Shown piece by piece: positions 9,419 to 18,856 of a stretch of DNA of 64,000 nt. The DNA is from Vibrio splendidus 12E03. Lineage in GTDB: Bacteria; Pseudomonadota; Gammaproteobacteria; Enterobacterales; Vibrionaceae. A model generated the notes under the pieces. It was not told the origin of the DNA. It did no database searches and saw only the letters and a program-made list of their open reading frames with translations. The stretch's first letter is position 1. Every line of letters begins with the position of its first letter. The stretch spans positions 1 to 64,000 of the forward strand of contig NZ_AJZD02000032.1 in assembly GCF_000272105.2 (NCBI RefSeq), in the 5' to 3' direction. Position numbers and translations under genes: made by a program.

Positions 9419-10030
9419 GTGAAAAAACTGATTAGCTTAGTTTTGTTCGCAATGCTTGCGGCTCCAGCTGCCTTTGCACAAGACCGTTATATTGCTGATA
9501 AACTATTTACTTATATGCATTCTGGCCCAAACAACACCTTCCGTATCATAGGTAGTGTTGATGCTGGTGAAAAGATTACATACCTACAAACTAACAAGAG
9601 TACAGGTTACACCCAAATTCAAGACAACCGTGGCCGTAAAGGTTGGGTTGAAAGCAAGTTTGTAAGCACAAAAGAAAGCATGGCACTGCGCATGCCTAAG
9701 CTAGAGAAAGAGCTGACAGAAGTTAAAGGCAAGCTAGCGAACGCTCGTCAGAGTGCTGACAGCGAAAAAGCTGGCCTAGCAAGCTCTCTAGATTCTCGTA
9801 ACAAGCAGATTGCTGAACTAGAACAGAACTACAGTGAAATTAGCCAGCAGCTGACGAGCTCTCAAACAGAGAACCGTGAACTACGCGCTAAGCTAGACAC
9901 TCAAAAAGACGACCTACTATTAAAGTACTTCATGTACGGTGGTGGTGTTGCGGGTATTGGTCTACTTCTTGGCCTTGTTCTGCCACACATCATGCCTCGT
10001 CGCAGAAAGTCACCAAACGGTTGGGCGTAG
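9419..10030 (+). CDS. ygiM: YgiM-type SH3-domain membrane protein (TIGR04211)
   Basis: The 203-residue protein has a signal peptide (1-20, ending AAFA before QDR) and a bacterial SH3 domain at about 25-85. A long charged coiled coil (about 90-165) follows, then a C-terminal membrane segment (about 168-190) and a short basic tail (PRRRKS). The bulk should lie in the periplasm, anchored at the C-terminus. As in E. coli it lies near cca, though here gspAB intervene on the other strand. SH3b domains often bind cell-wall peptides; the actual role of YgiM is not established. Confidence 0.88.
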   Translation: MKKLISLVLFAMLAAPAAFAQDRYIADKLFTYMHSGPNNTFRIIGSVDAGEKITYLQTNKSTGYTQIQDNRGRKGWVESKFVSTKESMALRMPKLEKELTEVKGKLANARQSADSEKAGLASSLDSRNKQIAELEQNYSEISQQLTSSQTENRELRAKLDTQKDDLLLKYFMYGGGVAGIGLLLGLVLPHIMPRRRKSPNGWA

Positions 10031-10074
10031 ACTTAACGCTTGTATCAGGTACAGTAAATTCAGTATCGAATATC

Positions 10075-10105
10075 AAAAAGGAGCACCTAGGTGCTCCTTT
10101 TTATT
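10075..10105. terminator. Bidirectional terminator between ygiM and gspB
   Basis: A near-perfect palindrome, AAAAAGGAGCACC / GGTGCTCCTTTTT centred on CTAG at 10086-10091. A-run and T-run flank it, so it can stop both converging transcripts. Confidence 0.88.
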
Positions 10106-10135
10106 TGTCTGTTATCTACATACTTATAGAACTCG

Positions 10136-11083
10136 CTAGCCTTTCCATTCGTACAGAGCTGGGATTTCTATCTTCTGCTGATTGAACTCTATGATTACCG
10201 ATTGTGGCTTAATCTCCAGTAATTGAATGTCTTGTCCAATCCAATCTCCTTGCGCCACTTCTTGGCCGTTCACTTTTACCCAACGCTTGGTTTCGCTACT
10301 CGAGTACATATGGGTTTGTAGGTCTAACTTAGGAAGGACTCCTGATAAGCTATTGGTGTGCGTTTCCAACTCAATGACCTGAGAACCTCTTTGCCCTGCT
10401 GGTCTAGAGTCCATTGGTTCAGGAGCGCTTTGTTGCTCACCCATAATGGATTCAAGCTTCAATGCCAAATCAGGTGGCAACTCACTGAGGTCTAGCCCTT
10501 GCAGCAGATCGCTGTCTGATTGCTGATAATTGCCTTTATCGCTTACACCAGGTCCAACTTCAGGCTCAGCTAATAACAGCTCTGAATCATCTATCGTTCG
10601 CGTACTGCTCTCGGCTATGACTACCGGCACAGTAACTCCACTAGAGAGGTTAGTGCTGTCAAAATAAACCTGAGCATAAACCTCTTGCCGAGGTAACGAC
10701 TTTAACGCCTTACTTGTCGGTGCTGAACGCACCACAAACAGAGGCCCATCTTCCATTTCTTCTTCCGCATTCAAGTCAGCCGTTTCGACATCCTTGAATT
10801 GAGCTAGCTGTGGTTCTGTGTTCGAAGTGGTGACAGCTTGGCTAGCCGTTTGCTGTTGATGGTAAGATTGATAAGCCAGAACGCCACCTACCAACAAAGA
10901 AGGAACCAAGATTAAAAGTAGCCCCATCGCTAACGATGAACCTCGCTTGTTGCTCATCCCTTTGGCAGAATTAGGAACATGATGATTCTGGTAGCCTTTG
11001 AAGCTTGGCTTGCTAAGAGAGTGCTGATTAATAGAAGACGCCTTGTGAGACGACTGTTTAAGTTCGTGCATAATACGTGACAT
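10136..11083 (-). CDS. gspB: General secretion pathway protein B (GspB/ExeB)
   Basis: The 315-residue protein has a cytoplasmic N-terminus, one membrane segment at about 51-70 and a low-complexity periplasmic linker. It ends in a conserved C-terminal domain (about 240-315) with VKVNGQEVAQGDWIGQDIQL, typical of the GspB/ExeB C-terminus. With GspA, ExeB helps the outer-membrane secretin of type II secretion assemble through the cell wall. The ATG overlaps the gspA stop by one base (TAATG), implying coupled translation. The rest of the secretion machinery is not in this window. Confidence 0.87.
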   Translation of the reverse strand: MSRIMHELKQSSHKASSINQHSLSKPSFKGYQNHHVPNSAKGMSNKRGSSLAMGLLLILVPSLLVGGVLAYQSYHQQQTASQAVTTSNTEPQLAQFKDVETADLNAEEEMEDGPLFVVRSAPTSKALKSLPRQEVYAQVYFDSTNLSSGVTVPVVIAESSTRTIDDSELLLAEPEVGPGVSDKGNYQQSDSDLLQGLDLSELPPDLALKLESIMGEQQSAPEPMDSRPAGQRGSQVIELETHTNSLSGVLPKLDLQTHMYSSSETKRWVKVNGQEVAQGDWIGQDIQLLEIKPQSVIIEFNQQKIEIPALYEWKG

Positions 11084-12753
11084 TAGCTTTCGCCCCCTTC
11101 TAGTGACATCAGCTTAGGCGAATCGAGTTGAGCTAATCTCTGCAACCTTGCCAAGGTGCGCTTACCTGCAATGCCATCAACCGACATACCCTGCCAAGTT
11201 TGAAACGCTTCAACCTTCATTTTTAATTCGTAATCAAATACATCACTACCAGACACAACCTCTCCCAACACCTCAGAAAGCAACAAATCAAGCAAAGCCA
11301 CAGCTTCACCTTGGTAACCCTCTTTCAGCGTCTCTCGCAACGGCTGTTTCCAAATCGCGACATAATCACCCTGCCAGATCTGCTCTAGAGATTGCTTCGG
11401 CATGACTAAGAGTTTTTCGTTAACCAGTAGTTCGACAGAATCTTGTGATACGCCATAAAGCACCGCAAACACAGATTCTTGTTCTATGTCTAAGTTCAAC
11501 ACCACAGGAACGCCTAACTCAAGTAAGTCATCCAAGCTAGATTGTTGCTGTTCACATACGAAAACACTTTGCGGCTCGCTTAGACATAAACCGTCTCGCA
11601 ATGAAGACTGGTATCCCCAAAGGGTGTATAAATCCTTGATAGCCAGCGAGCGGTTAGTCCCTTGCCTCAAGTGTTGTTGAATATGTGGCGGCAGTGCAAA
11701 CTTGTCTGTCTCAGGCTCAGCAACAACCTTAGGCGTATCTGCTACTAAGGAGCGCTGCATCTTAGCTGAGCTTACTGCTTGGACTTCATTTGAAGATTTG
11801 GATGTTAGCCATGAATCTATGTAGGTAGGGGCAAAATGAAAGGTTGCCATCGCAAGCGCGACGCTCAAGGTAGCCGCACCAGCGTATTTAGCTAGCTTTG
11901 GTAGCGCGCTCGCGGCGCGAGGTTTATCGACATGGTAAACCTCGGCTTGAAACGCCATGATCTGCTGGCACGCTTTGCTGACCGTATCATTACTTGGTGT
12001 TTGCTCTCCCTCATGAAAAGCTAACTGCAGCGCCTTATCACACACCAAGTTAATGAGCCTTGGAATGCCATGAGTATATTGAGCAATCAGCTTGACGGAA
12101 CGATTCGAAAACAGCATCTGCTCGCCACCAGCCGTCTCTAGACGAAACGCGATGTACTTACCGGTTTCTTGAATATTGAGAGGCAACAAATGGTAACGCC
12201 CCGTAATACGCTGCGCTAGCTGGCGCAGTTGCGTGGTCTGCAAGTGTTGTTGTAATTCAGGTTGGCCAACCAACAGTACTTTTAACAGCTTGCGGCTGTC
12301 GGTTTCCAAGTTCGTCAGAAGGCGTAGCTGCTCCAACACATCGGCAGCTAAGTGTTGGGCTTCGTCTATCACCAATAAGGTTTGAATACCTTCCGCATGA
12401 CTATCCAGTAAGAAGTAGTGAATCGCCTGACTCAGCTGCTTCAAGGATGCCTGTTCTGGGTACTCGACCTCAAACTCATCGCAGATAGCTTCAAGTAAAT
12501 CCGTATTGGAAAACGTAGGGTTAAGTATAAGGCCAGCTTGAGTTTGGCTATCAAGAGAAGACAACATCGCCTTAGCGACCGTTGTTTTACCTGTTCCCAC
12601 CTCACCAGTAAGCATTGCAAAGCCCCCACCCTCACCTAAACCGGCTTGTAGGTTCTGCATCGCCTCTTGGTGGCGCTGACTCAAAAACAAGTAGCGAGAA
12701 TTTGGTACAATCGAAAATGGCATCTCAACGAAGCCAAAATATTCCTTATACAT
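11083..12753 (-). CDS. gspA: General secretion pathway ATPase GspA (ExeA-like)
   Basis: This 556-residue membrane ATPase has an AAA module with Walker A GEVGTGKT (about 50-57) and Walker B LLVIDEAQ (about 126-133). A membrane segment lies at about 290-310, and a periplasmic tail ends in a peptidoglycan-binding domain (about 500-550, AFQTWQGMSVDGIAG). With GspB it is known in Aeromonas to help insert the ExeD secretin. I chose the ATG at 12751-12753, whose product starts MYKEYFGFVEMPFSIVPN as family members do and which has AGGG before it. The ATG at 12843 would run into the cca upstream region. It is divergent from cca. Confidence 0.9.
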   Translation of the reverse strand: MYKEYFGFVEMPFSIVPNSRYLFLSQRHQEAMQNLQAGLGEGGGFAMLTGEVGTGKTTVAKAMLSSLDSQTQAGLILNPTFSNTDLLEAICDEFEVEYPEQASLKQLSQAIHYFLLDSHAEGIQTLLVIDEAQHLAADVLEQLRLLTNLETDSRKLLKVLLVGQPELQQHLQTTQLRQLAQRITGRYHLLPLNIQETGKYIAFRLETAGGEQMLFSNRSVKLIAQYTHGIPRLINLVCDKALQLAFHEGEQTPSNDTVSKACQQIMAFQAEVYHVDKPRAASALPKLAKYAGAATLSVALAMATFHFAPTYIDSWLTSKSSNEVQAVSSAKMQRSLVADTPKVVAEPETDKFALPPHIQQHLRQGTNRSLAIKDLYTLWGYQSSLRDGLCLSEPQSVFVCEQQQSSLDDLLELGVPVVLNLDIEQESVFAVLYGVSQDSVELLVNEKLLVMPKQSLEQIWQGDYVAIWKQPLRETLKEGYQGEAVALLDLLLSEVLGEVVSGSDVFDYELKMKVEAFQTWQGMSVDGIAGKRTLARLQRLAQLDSPKLMSLEGGES

Positions 12754-12837
12754 GTGCTGCCCTATAATTACGATTAATGGAAAGTACCATTGCTTGCCGT
12801 AAAGTCCAGCAGTGATAAAACATTTCGAGGTGATAAG

Positions 12838-14106
12838 TTGCAAATATACGATAGCCTACCAAAAGAGAATGGGCTACAGCGCTATCTAGTCGGTGGGGCG
12901 GTGCGCGATAAGCTACTCAATATTGATAGCTATGATAAAGATTGGGTCGTGGTCGGCAGTACCCCTCAACAGATGGAAAGCCTTGGCTTCACTGCTGTGG
13001 GTAAAGATTTCCCGGTATTCCTGCATCCAAAAACCAAGGAAGAGCACGCACTGGCTCGCACTGAGAGAAAATCAGGCTCTGGTTACACAGGCTTCGAATG
13101 TTACTTCGCGCCGGATGTTAGCCTGGAAGAAGATCTGATGCGCCGCGATCTAACGATCAACGCCATCGCACAAGATGATGAAGGCAATCTTCACGATCCT
13201 TACCATGGCCAGAGAGATCTCTCAGATCGTATCTTAAGACATGTTTCGGACGCTTTTGTTGAAGATCCATTGCGTGTGCTGCGTGTTGCTCGCTTCGCTG
13301 CCAAGCTTCACCACCTCGGTTTTAGCGTCGCACCTGAAACCATGACCATGATGGCGACAATCGTTCAATCAGGAGAACTTACTCACCTTACTGCTGAGCG
13401 AGTGTGGCAAGAGTGGCACAAATCACTCAGCACGCCACACCCAGAAGTGTTCCTTTCGGTGTTGAGAGAGTGCGGAGCATTAGGGGTTGTTTTGCCAGAG
13501 ATTGACATTCTATTTGGTGTTCCTCAACCGGAAAAGTGGCACCCTGAGATCGACACGGGTATTCATACTCTGATGGTTGCTCAGCAAGCAGCGCTATTAA
13601 GCCCATCGCTACCCGTACGCTTTGCTGCTCAAGTGCATGACTTAGGTAAAGGAGTTACACCTGAAAGTGAGTGGCCAAGCCACAAAATGCACTGCCACAC
13701 AGGTGTTAAGATCATCAAAAAGCTATGTGAGCGAGTCAGAGTACCTAATGAGTTCAGAGATCTTGCGCTGTTAGTGTGTGAGCAGCACTCAAACATTCAT
13801 CGTGCCGGCGAGCTCAAGCCGACAACCTTCCTTAAGGTTCTCAACAAGTTCGATGTTTGGCGCAAACCAGATCGACTTAACGATATCTTGCTTTGCTGCC
13901 AAGCTGACCACGCTGGCCGTAAAGGGTTAGAAGCTCAGCCTTACCCTCAAAAAGCACGTTTTGAAGTCGCTTACCAAGCGGCGCTTCAAGTAGAAGTCAA
14001 AGCGATAATTGCTGATGGTTTTCAAGGCAAAGATATTAGAGAAGAACAAGAAAAGCGTAGAGCCATCGCAATTGAAAATGCCCTATCAGAAATCGCTGAT
14101 AATTAA
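12838..14106 (+). CDS. cca: CCA tRNA nucleotidyltransferase with HD domain
   Basis: Cca adds or repairs the 3' CCA of tRNAs. The class II nucleotidyltransferase core is clear: YLVGGAVRDKLL, then DKDWVVVG and the RRDLTINAIAQD motif. EDPLRVLRVARFAAK and a C-terminal HD phosphohydrolase domain (HDLGKG) follow. I place the start at TTG 12838-12840, which has GAGG 7 bases upstream and gives 422 residues (E. coli 412). ATG 12790 is in frame but lacks a ribosome site. The N-terminus is odd: LQIY is followed by about 11 extra residues before YLVGGAVRD, where most homologues start at once with M-x-x-YLVGGAVRD. Confidence 0.92.
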   Translation: MQIYDSLPKENGLQRYLVGGAVRDKLLNIDSYDKDWVVVGSTPQQMESLGFTAVGKDFPVFLHPKTKEEHALARTERKSGSGYTGFECYFAPDVSLEEDLMRRDLTINAIAQDDEGNLHDPYHGQRDLSDRILRHVSDAFVEDPLRVLRVARFAAKLHHLGFSVAPETMTMMATIVQSGELTHLTAERVWQEWHKSLSTPHPEVFLSVLRECGALGVVLPEIDILFGVPQPEKWHPEIDTGIHTLMVAQQAALLSPSLPVRFAAQVHDLGKGVTPESEWPSHKMHCHTGVKIIKKLCERVRVPNEFRDLALLVCEQHSNIHRAGELKPTTFLKVLNKFDVWRKPDRLNDILLCCQADHAGRKGLEAQPYPQKARFEVAYQAALQVEVKAIIADGFQGKDIREEQEKRRAIAIENALSEIADN

Positions 14107-14132
14107 TCGCCATAACGCTGATTACCATGCAT

Positions 14133-14163
14133 AAAAAAACCCGCGACTAGGCGGGTTTTTCCG
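14133..14163. terminator. Bidirectional terminator between cca and uppP
   Basis: Stem AAAAACCCGC (14135-14144) pairs with GCGGGTTTTT (14151-14160), loop GACTAG. It serves the converging cca and uppP transcripts. Confidence 0.88.
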
Positions 14164-14206
14164 TTTCAATCTGTAGGACGAAACATTTGTCTACGTAAGT
14201 CGAGTG

Positions 14207-15010
14207 CTACTGCATCATCAAGAAAGCAAATAGACCAAAACCTAGAATCAGGCGGTAGATAACAAACGGTGTCATACCCATACGAGAGATAAGCTTCAAG
14301 AAGAAGTGAATACAGATATAAGCACTGATGAAAGAAACCACGATACCCGTTAGCAAGGTGCCAACATGGATTGGGTCACCGCTTGTCACCAACTTAAGAC
14401 CTAAATAACCACCAGCCAGAGTGATGATTGGGATAGACATCAAGAAAGAGAATCGAGCCGCTGCTTCACGTGTGAAACCAAGGTAAAGCGCCGCGGTAAT
14501 GGTTGCGCCAGAACGAGACGTACCCGGAATGATCGCCATTGCTTGAGCAAGACCAATAAACAGCGCCTTTTTCCAACCCGCTTGGTATTCGTCATCGCGC
14601 AGGCTTGAGTTCTTGTCCACCCACCATAGCAATAGACCAAAGATAATCGTTGTCGTCGCGATCACCCACGCACTGCGTAAGTAAAGCTCAACAATATCTT
14701 TCATCAGCAAGCCAAAGATACATGCAGGAATCGTCGCGAGAATGATCATCCACGCTAACTTCGCTTCTTTACTGCGATCGCCTTTAAACACTGAACCAAA
14801 GAATGCGCTCAACAGAGAGACCACTTCTTTACGGAAATAGATCACTACCGCGGCCAAAGTACCAACGTGGACAGCCACATCAAAAGCCAAGCCTTGATCT
14901 TCCCAACCTAAAACAGCAGAAGGAAGGATTAAGTGTGCAGAACTGGAAATAGGTAAAAACTCAGTAAAGCCTTGCACCAACGCCAATATAAACGCTTCAA
15001 AATAACTCAT
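14207..15010 (-). CDS. uppP: Undecaprenyl-diphosphatase UppP (BacA)
   Basis: A 267-residue inner-membrane enzyme with about eight hydrophobic segments. It recycles undecaprenyl diphosphate to the monophosphate carrier lipid for cell-wall and glycan synthesis, and extra copies cause bacitracin resistance. The family motifs [13 protein letters not shown] near the N-terminus and [10 protein letters not shown] in the second half hold the active-site residues. It lies 15 bases after folK on the same strand, with AAGG before the ATG, so folB-folK-uppP is likely one operon. E. coli also keeps folB next to this gene. Confidence 0.96.
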   Translation of the reverse strand: MSYFEAFILALVQGFTEFLPISSSAHLILPSAVLGWEDQGLAFDVAVHVGTLAAVVIYFRKEVVSLLSAFFGSVFKGDRSKEAKLAWMIILATIPACIFGLLMKDIVELYLRSAWVIATTTIIFGLLLWWVDKNSSLRDDEYQAGWKKALFIGLAQAMAIIPGTSRSGATITAALYLGFTREAAARFSFLMSIPIITLAGGYLGLKLVTSGDPIHVGTLLTGIVVSFISAYICIHFFLKLISRMGMTPFVIYRLILGFGLFAFLMMQ

Positions 15011-15025
15011 TACTTACCTTAAAAA

Positions 15026-15508
15026 TTATAGTTTTATATCTACGACAGAGAGCGAGTCTAATTGCTGCATCTTCTGCCATATTTCACTGACGGTTCTTCC
15101 GTCTTGCGGGATCACTCTCGCAGGACAAAGATCATAAAGCGGTTGTGTTACAAAAGGATATTTGTAGATATCACTGCGTGGTAATTCTGGTTCACGCTCA
15201 GAAACCTCCTCTCCAAACAACACAATATCAAGATCGAGTTTTCGATCTTGTAGTTTGTGCGCATCTTGAGAGCGACCCCATTTAAACTCAATTTTACGCA
15301 GCTGCTGTGAAAATTCAGTCAATGAGAGTGACGTGTCAAGCTCTATCACAAAGTTATAAAACGGATGGCTATTAAAACCCACGGGCTCACAGTGATAGAC
15401 TTTAGAGCATTTAAGGTTAGTCCCTAACGATTGAAGCTCTGTCCATGCCACCCTTGCATGCTTGTCGCGGTCTATGTTCGTGCCAACACCAACATAGGCT
15501 ACTGTCAT
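15026..15508 (-). CDS. folK: HPPK-family protein FolK (folB-linked copy)
   Basis: A 160-residue member of the HPPK family, which moves pyrophosphate from ATP to 6-hydroxymethyl-dihydropterin in folate synthesis. VGVGTNID at the N-terminus and DRKLDLDIVLFGEE in the middle match the family. The latter differs from the usual GPRTLDLD, and an extra stretch (SQDAHKLQ) precedes it. Vibrios usually carry another folK near panB/pcnB, so this may be a divergent second copy; that cannot be tested here. The start overlaps the folB stop (ATGA), so the two are translationally coupled. Confidence 0.85.
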   Translation of the reverse strand: MTVAYVGVGTNIDRDKHARVAWTELQSLGTNLKCSKVYHCEPVGFNSHPFYNFVIELDTSLSLTEFSQQLRKIEFKWGRSQDAHKLQDRKLDLDIVLFGEEVSEREPELPRSDIYKYPFVTQPLYDLCPARVIPQDGRTVSEIWQKMQQLDSLSVVDIKL

Positions 15509-15864
15509 GCTTGGCCTCGCTCGATGATCACGCCAACAGCTTTTGCTTGTGGTACCGCGCCCGGTTTAGCCAATCGGATTTTGATCCAAGGCACAGAGAA
15601 TTGAGTCATGATCAATTCAGCGACTTCTTCAGCCACACGCTCCACCAACAGAAATCGGCCATTCGCAATGTGGTCAAGCACGGCAGTACTCACTGTCGAG
15701 TAATCCAAAGCATCAACCACATCATCACTCTTACCTGCAGGGCGGTTGTCATGAGCCATTTCAATATCAAGCACAAGTTTTTGTTTAATCTCTTGTTCCC
15801 AATCGTAAACACCGATCGTTGTAATTACTTCTAGCTGTTCAATGAAAACTTTATCCAGTGCCAT
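15505..15864 (-). CDS. folB: Dihydroneopterin aldolase
   Basis: FolB cleaves dihydroneopterin to 6-hydroxymethyl-dihydropterin, the substrate of the enzyme encoded next door. From the ATG at 15862-15864 the protein has 119 residues, normal for the family. It begins MALDKVFIEQLEVITTIGVY, where the start of DKVFIEQLEV...IGVYDWEQ is characteristic. AAAGGA precedes that ATG; an in-frame ATG at 15894 would add ten residues and lacks such support. First gene of folB-folK-uppP, divergent from plsY. Confidence 0.94.
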   Translation of the reverse strand: MALDKVFIEQLEVITTIGVYDWEQEIKQKLVLDIEMAHDNRPAGKSDDVVDALDYSTVSTAVLDHIANGRFLLVERVAEEVAELIMTQFSVPWIKIRLAKPGAVPQAKAVGVIIERGQA

Positions 15865-16002
15865 GACTTGTCCTTTTAGAGGTCGGATACCCATATTGGG
15901 GAAAAAAACGTATTATTTGCGTAATTCGAGATATGATATCAATTACTCTTGGATTGAGCATTATTTTCCCATCGTTAGGCTTATAACCGTTTAAGGAAAG
16001 AC

Positions 16003-16599
16003 ATGACCCCATTGGCACTAATCATGATCATTGCAGCCTATTTGCTAGGTTCAATCTCTAGTGCGGTCTTGATATGCCGAGTCTTAAGGCTTCCTGATCC
16101 AAGAACGGTGGGATCCAATAACCCTGGAGCCACTAATGTACTGCGCGTTGGCGGCAAAGGCGCAGCTGCTGCTGTCCTCCTATGTGACATGCTGAAAGGC
16201 ACCATCCCGGTCTGGCTTGGTTACTACCTTAAGATCGACCCAATCATTTTAGGGGTTGTCGCAATTGCGGCGTGCCTTGGCCATATGTATCCGATCTTCT
16301 TCCACTTTAAAGGTGGTAAAGGTGTCGCAACGGCACTTGGCGCTATCGCCCCAATAGGATTCGATCTAACGGGAATGATCATGGCGACGTGGTTAGTGGT
16401 CGCGTTTTTATTTCGTTATTCTTCTTTAGCGGCGCTGGTTACCGTACTACTTGCACCTTTCTACGCTTGGTTAGTCAAACCGCAATACACACTGCCCGTG
16501 GCTATGTTGTGTTGTTTGATCGTGTTGCGTCACCATCAGAATATCCGCCGATTACTTGATGGCAGTGAACCAAAACTCGGACAAAAAAAATCGGCTTAA
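16003..16599 (+). CDS. plsY: Glycerol-3-phosphate acyltransferase PlsY
   Basis: A 198-residue inner-membrane enzyme that passes the acyl group of acyl-phosphate to glycerol-3-phosphate, the first step of phospholipid synthesis. Motifs are clear: [11 protein letters not shown] and [12 protein letters not shown] near the N-terminus, and [17 protein letters not shown] in the middle. About five membrane segments are visible. AAGGA stands 5 bases before the ATG. Divergent from folB, as in E. coli and many relatives. Confidence 0.96.
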   Translation: MTPLALIMIIAAYLLGSISSAVLICRVLRLPDPRTVGSNNPGATNVLRVGGKGAAAAVLLCDMLKGTIPVWLGYYLKIDPIILGVVAIAACLGHMYPIFFHFKGGKGVATALGAIAPIGFDLTGMIMATWLVVAFLFRYSSLAALVTVLLAPFYAWLVKPQYTLPVAMLCCLIVLRHHQNIRRLLDGSEPKLGQKKSA

Positions 16600-16645
16600 C
16601 CTTATATATCCGTTTGAATATAAAGATTTAAGCCGATAAGTTTTA
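16582..16645. terminator. Bidirectional terminator, plsY / hydrolase
   Basis: Perfect arms ATCGGCTTAA (16590-16599) and TTAAGCCGAT (16628-16637) enclose 28 bases that can fold further. An eight-A run before the left arm becomes a T-run on the minus strand, so it fits best as the hydrolase terminator. The left arm overlaps the end of plsY. Confidence 0.6.
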
Positions 16646-16659
16646 GCTGTCGAGAGTGC

Positions 16660-17475
16660 TTATAGCAGATGTTTATCTAAAAACGTCTTCAACATTGTGT
16701 TCACAAACTCTGGCTGCTCTAACGAGCTAATATGACCTGCGCCAGGAATCACCACTAATTCACTGCCTGTAATACAATCGTGCATAAGATATGACTCAAG
16801 TACCGGACGTGGTTTGTCTTCTTGTCCAACAGCAATCAAAACAGGCAGAGCGAAGTTCTCTACCGATTCAATCATATCTCGACGTCCAAAGACTATTCGA
16901 CCAATTCGTGCTACTTCTTCCGCGTTTTCGCCTTCAAGAGCTGATAACTGCTGAGTAAAACCTTCCACCAAATCTGGCGTGTTGGTTTGAGCATCGTTTG
17001 CGAAGAACAATGGAACCACAGCTTCAACAATCGGTTGAGGAACCATCTTAGTTTGAGTGATGGTGTCTAACATGTTGAAGTATTTAGCATGAGCAACTTC
17101 TGGCTCTAAACCAACAAAGGTATCCATAAGTACCAAAGACTTGATTCGAGCAGGTGCTAATTCGGCAAGCTCCGTTCCCCACATACCGCCAACCGATAGG
17201 CCGACAACGGAAAACTCTTCGATTTCTAAATGATCAAGGAGATCCAAAATGTGTTGAGCATAATCTTTCAGGTTACGCATTGAGTTCGGCGCAGCTTGTG
17301 ACTCACCATGAGACCAAAGCTCTGGAACAATACAACGATACTGAGTTTTTAACGCTTCGATCTGCGGCTTCCACATTGCACTATCCCAAAGGTAACTGTG
17401 GCCGAGTACAACAACAGGGCCTTGACCTTCATCTAGGTACGCCATCGATTGATTGTCTACTGTGAACTTGTTCAT
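16660..17475 (-). CDS. Alpha/beta-fold hydrolase
   Basis: A 271-residue cytoplasmic alpha/beta hydrolase without signal peptide. The nucleophile elbow is GLSVGGMWG (serine near residue 93). The oxyanion region LGHSYLWDSAMW lies near 29-40, and the catalytic histidine is in GAGHISSLEQP near 247. The acid is probably the aspartate in VGQEDKPRP. Substrate is unknown; close families include carboxylesterases and 3-oxoadipate enol-lactonases, but no pathway genes adjoin it. AGGGAAG precedes the ATG. It has its own terminator and lies between plsY and tsaD. Confidence 0.85.
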   Translation of the reverse strand: MNKFTVDNQSMAYLDEGQGPVVVLGHSYLWDSAMWKPQIEALKTQYRCIVPELWSHGESQAAPNSMRNLKDYAQHILDLLDHLEIEEFSVVGLSVGGMWGTELAELAPARIKSLVLMDTFVGLEPEVAHAKYFNMLDTITQTKMVPQPIVEAVVPLFFANDAQTNTPDLVEGFTQQLSALEGENAEEVARIGRIVFGRRDMIESVENFALPVLIAVGQEDKPRPVLESYLMHDCITGSELVVIPGAGHISSLEQPEFVNTMLKTFLDKHLL

Positions 17476-17534
17476 TTTCTTCCCTAATCTCTATCAGCAA
17501 TTATTTATCGACATACAGTCGGTAAGCTAGGATA

Positions 17535-17565
17535 TAAAAACGGCCGCACAAGGCGACCGTTTATC
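17535..17565 (-). terminator. Terminator after tsaD
   Basis: On the minus strand, AAACGGTCGC pairs with GCGGCCGTTT (one G-U pair) around CTTGT, followed by a T-run. It ends the tsaD message. Confidence 0.8.
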
Positions 17566-17581
17566 GAAACACTATAGTCAA

Positions 17582-18598
17582 TTACGCAATTGGCTCTAGC
17601 TGGTCAATAGGCCAACGCGGTGTGGCATGAACAGACAAATCAGCCGTTTCGCCATTCTTCAGGCGCTGCATGCCCGCATAAGCGATCATCGCACCGTTAT
17701 CTGTACAGAACTCAGTGCGTGGGTAGTACACCTCACCACCGATTTTCTTAGCCAATGCCTCAAGCTCAACACGCAGTTGTTTGTTGGCACTTACACCGCC
17801 AGCAATCACTATACGTTTCATGCCCGTTTCAACCAAGGCACGCTTACACTTGATTACTAAGGTTGCACAAACGGCTTCTTGGAACGCGTAAGCGATATCA
17901 GCGCGAGTTTGGTCATCATTATCGTTATCACGAATGGTATTCGCTGCGAACGTCTTCAGACCAGAAAAGCTCATATCTAAACCCGGACGATCGGTCATTG
18001 GGCGCGGGAACTTAAAACGGCCCGGAGTGCCTTTTTCCGCCAAACGAGATAGCAGTGGACCACCAGGGTAATCTAAGCCCATCAGTTTCGCGGTTTTATC
18101 AAACGCTTCACCCGCTGCATCATCAATCGATTCACCAAGGATTCGGTATTCACCAATACCTTTCACTTCTACCATCATGGTATGCCCGCCAGAAACCAGC
18201 AGAGCCACAAATGGGAATGGAGGAGGGTTGTCTTCTAACATTGGCGCAAGAAGGTGACCTTCCATATGGTGAACAGGCACAGCAGGCACGCCCCACGCAT
18301 AAGCAATACTGCGACCAATCGTTGCACCTACAAGCAAAGCACCCACTAAACCAGGGCCAGCTGTGTAAGCCACACCATCAATGTCTTTCGACGTTAGGTT
18401 AGCTTCAGCCAATGCCGCTTTAATAAGAGGAATTGTTTTTTTCACGTGGTCACGCGAAGCTAGCTCAGGCACCACACCACCGTAATCGGCGTGCAGCTTT
18501 ACTTGGCTATATAATTGATGAGAAAGCAGCCCTTGCTCATCATCATAAATCGCGATTCCTGTTTCATCACAAGAGGTTTCAATACCAATAATGCGCAT
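17582..18598 (-). CDS. tsaD: tRNA threonylcarbamoyladenosine transferase subunit TsaD
   Basis: TsaD works with TsaB and TsaE to install t6A at position 37 of tRNAs that read ANN codons. The protein is 338 residues (E. coli 337), starting [20 protein letters not shown], with the metal-binding HHMEGH motif, the nucleotide site LLVSGGHT and the late [11 protein letters not shown] chose the ATG at 18596-18598 on this signature; an ATG 24 codons upstream adds unrelated sequence. It is divergent from rpsU, the arrangement conserved in enterobacteria and vibrios. Confidence 0.96.
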   Translation of the reverse strand: MRIIGIETSCDETGIAIYDDEQGLLSHQLYSQVKLHADYGGVVPELASRDHVKKTIPLIKAALAEANLTSKDIDGVAYTAGPGLVGALLVGATIGRSIAYAWGVPAVPVHHMEGHLLAPMLEDNPPPFPFVALLVSGGHTMMVEVKGIGEYRILGESIDDAAGEAFDKTAKLMGLDYPGGPLLSRLAEKGTPGRFKFPRPMTDRPGLDMSFSGLKTFAANTIRDNDNDDQTRADIAYAFQEAVCATLVIKCKRALVETGMKRIVIAGGVSANKQLRVELEALAKKIGGEVYYPRTEFCTDNGAMIAYAGMQRLKNGETADLSVHATPRWPIDQLEPIA

Positions 18599-18856
18599 AA
18601 TTTTCTCGGCACGCTTTCGTCTAAAATGGGAAATTAGCGCAATATTACCCTGCCTAAGCTCTTCAAACAAATATTGTACAGACTATAATCGACAAAGTGC
18701 TTTACAAAGCCACTGTGATCGGATTAAAATTCCGCACCATTTTTGATCAAGCTGGTTAATGGCCAAACGCAAATAGAGAGTTAGCTCGATGGGTAACTTC
18801 TCTGATTTGGTACTGAGTGGCCAGCGATAATGAATAACCCCTGAGGTGAAAGGCAT

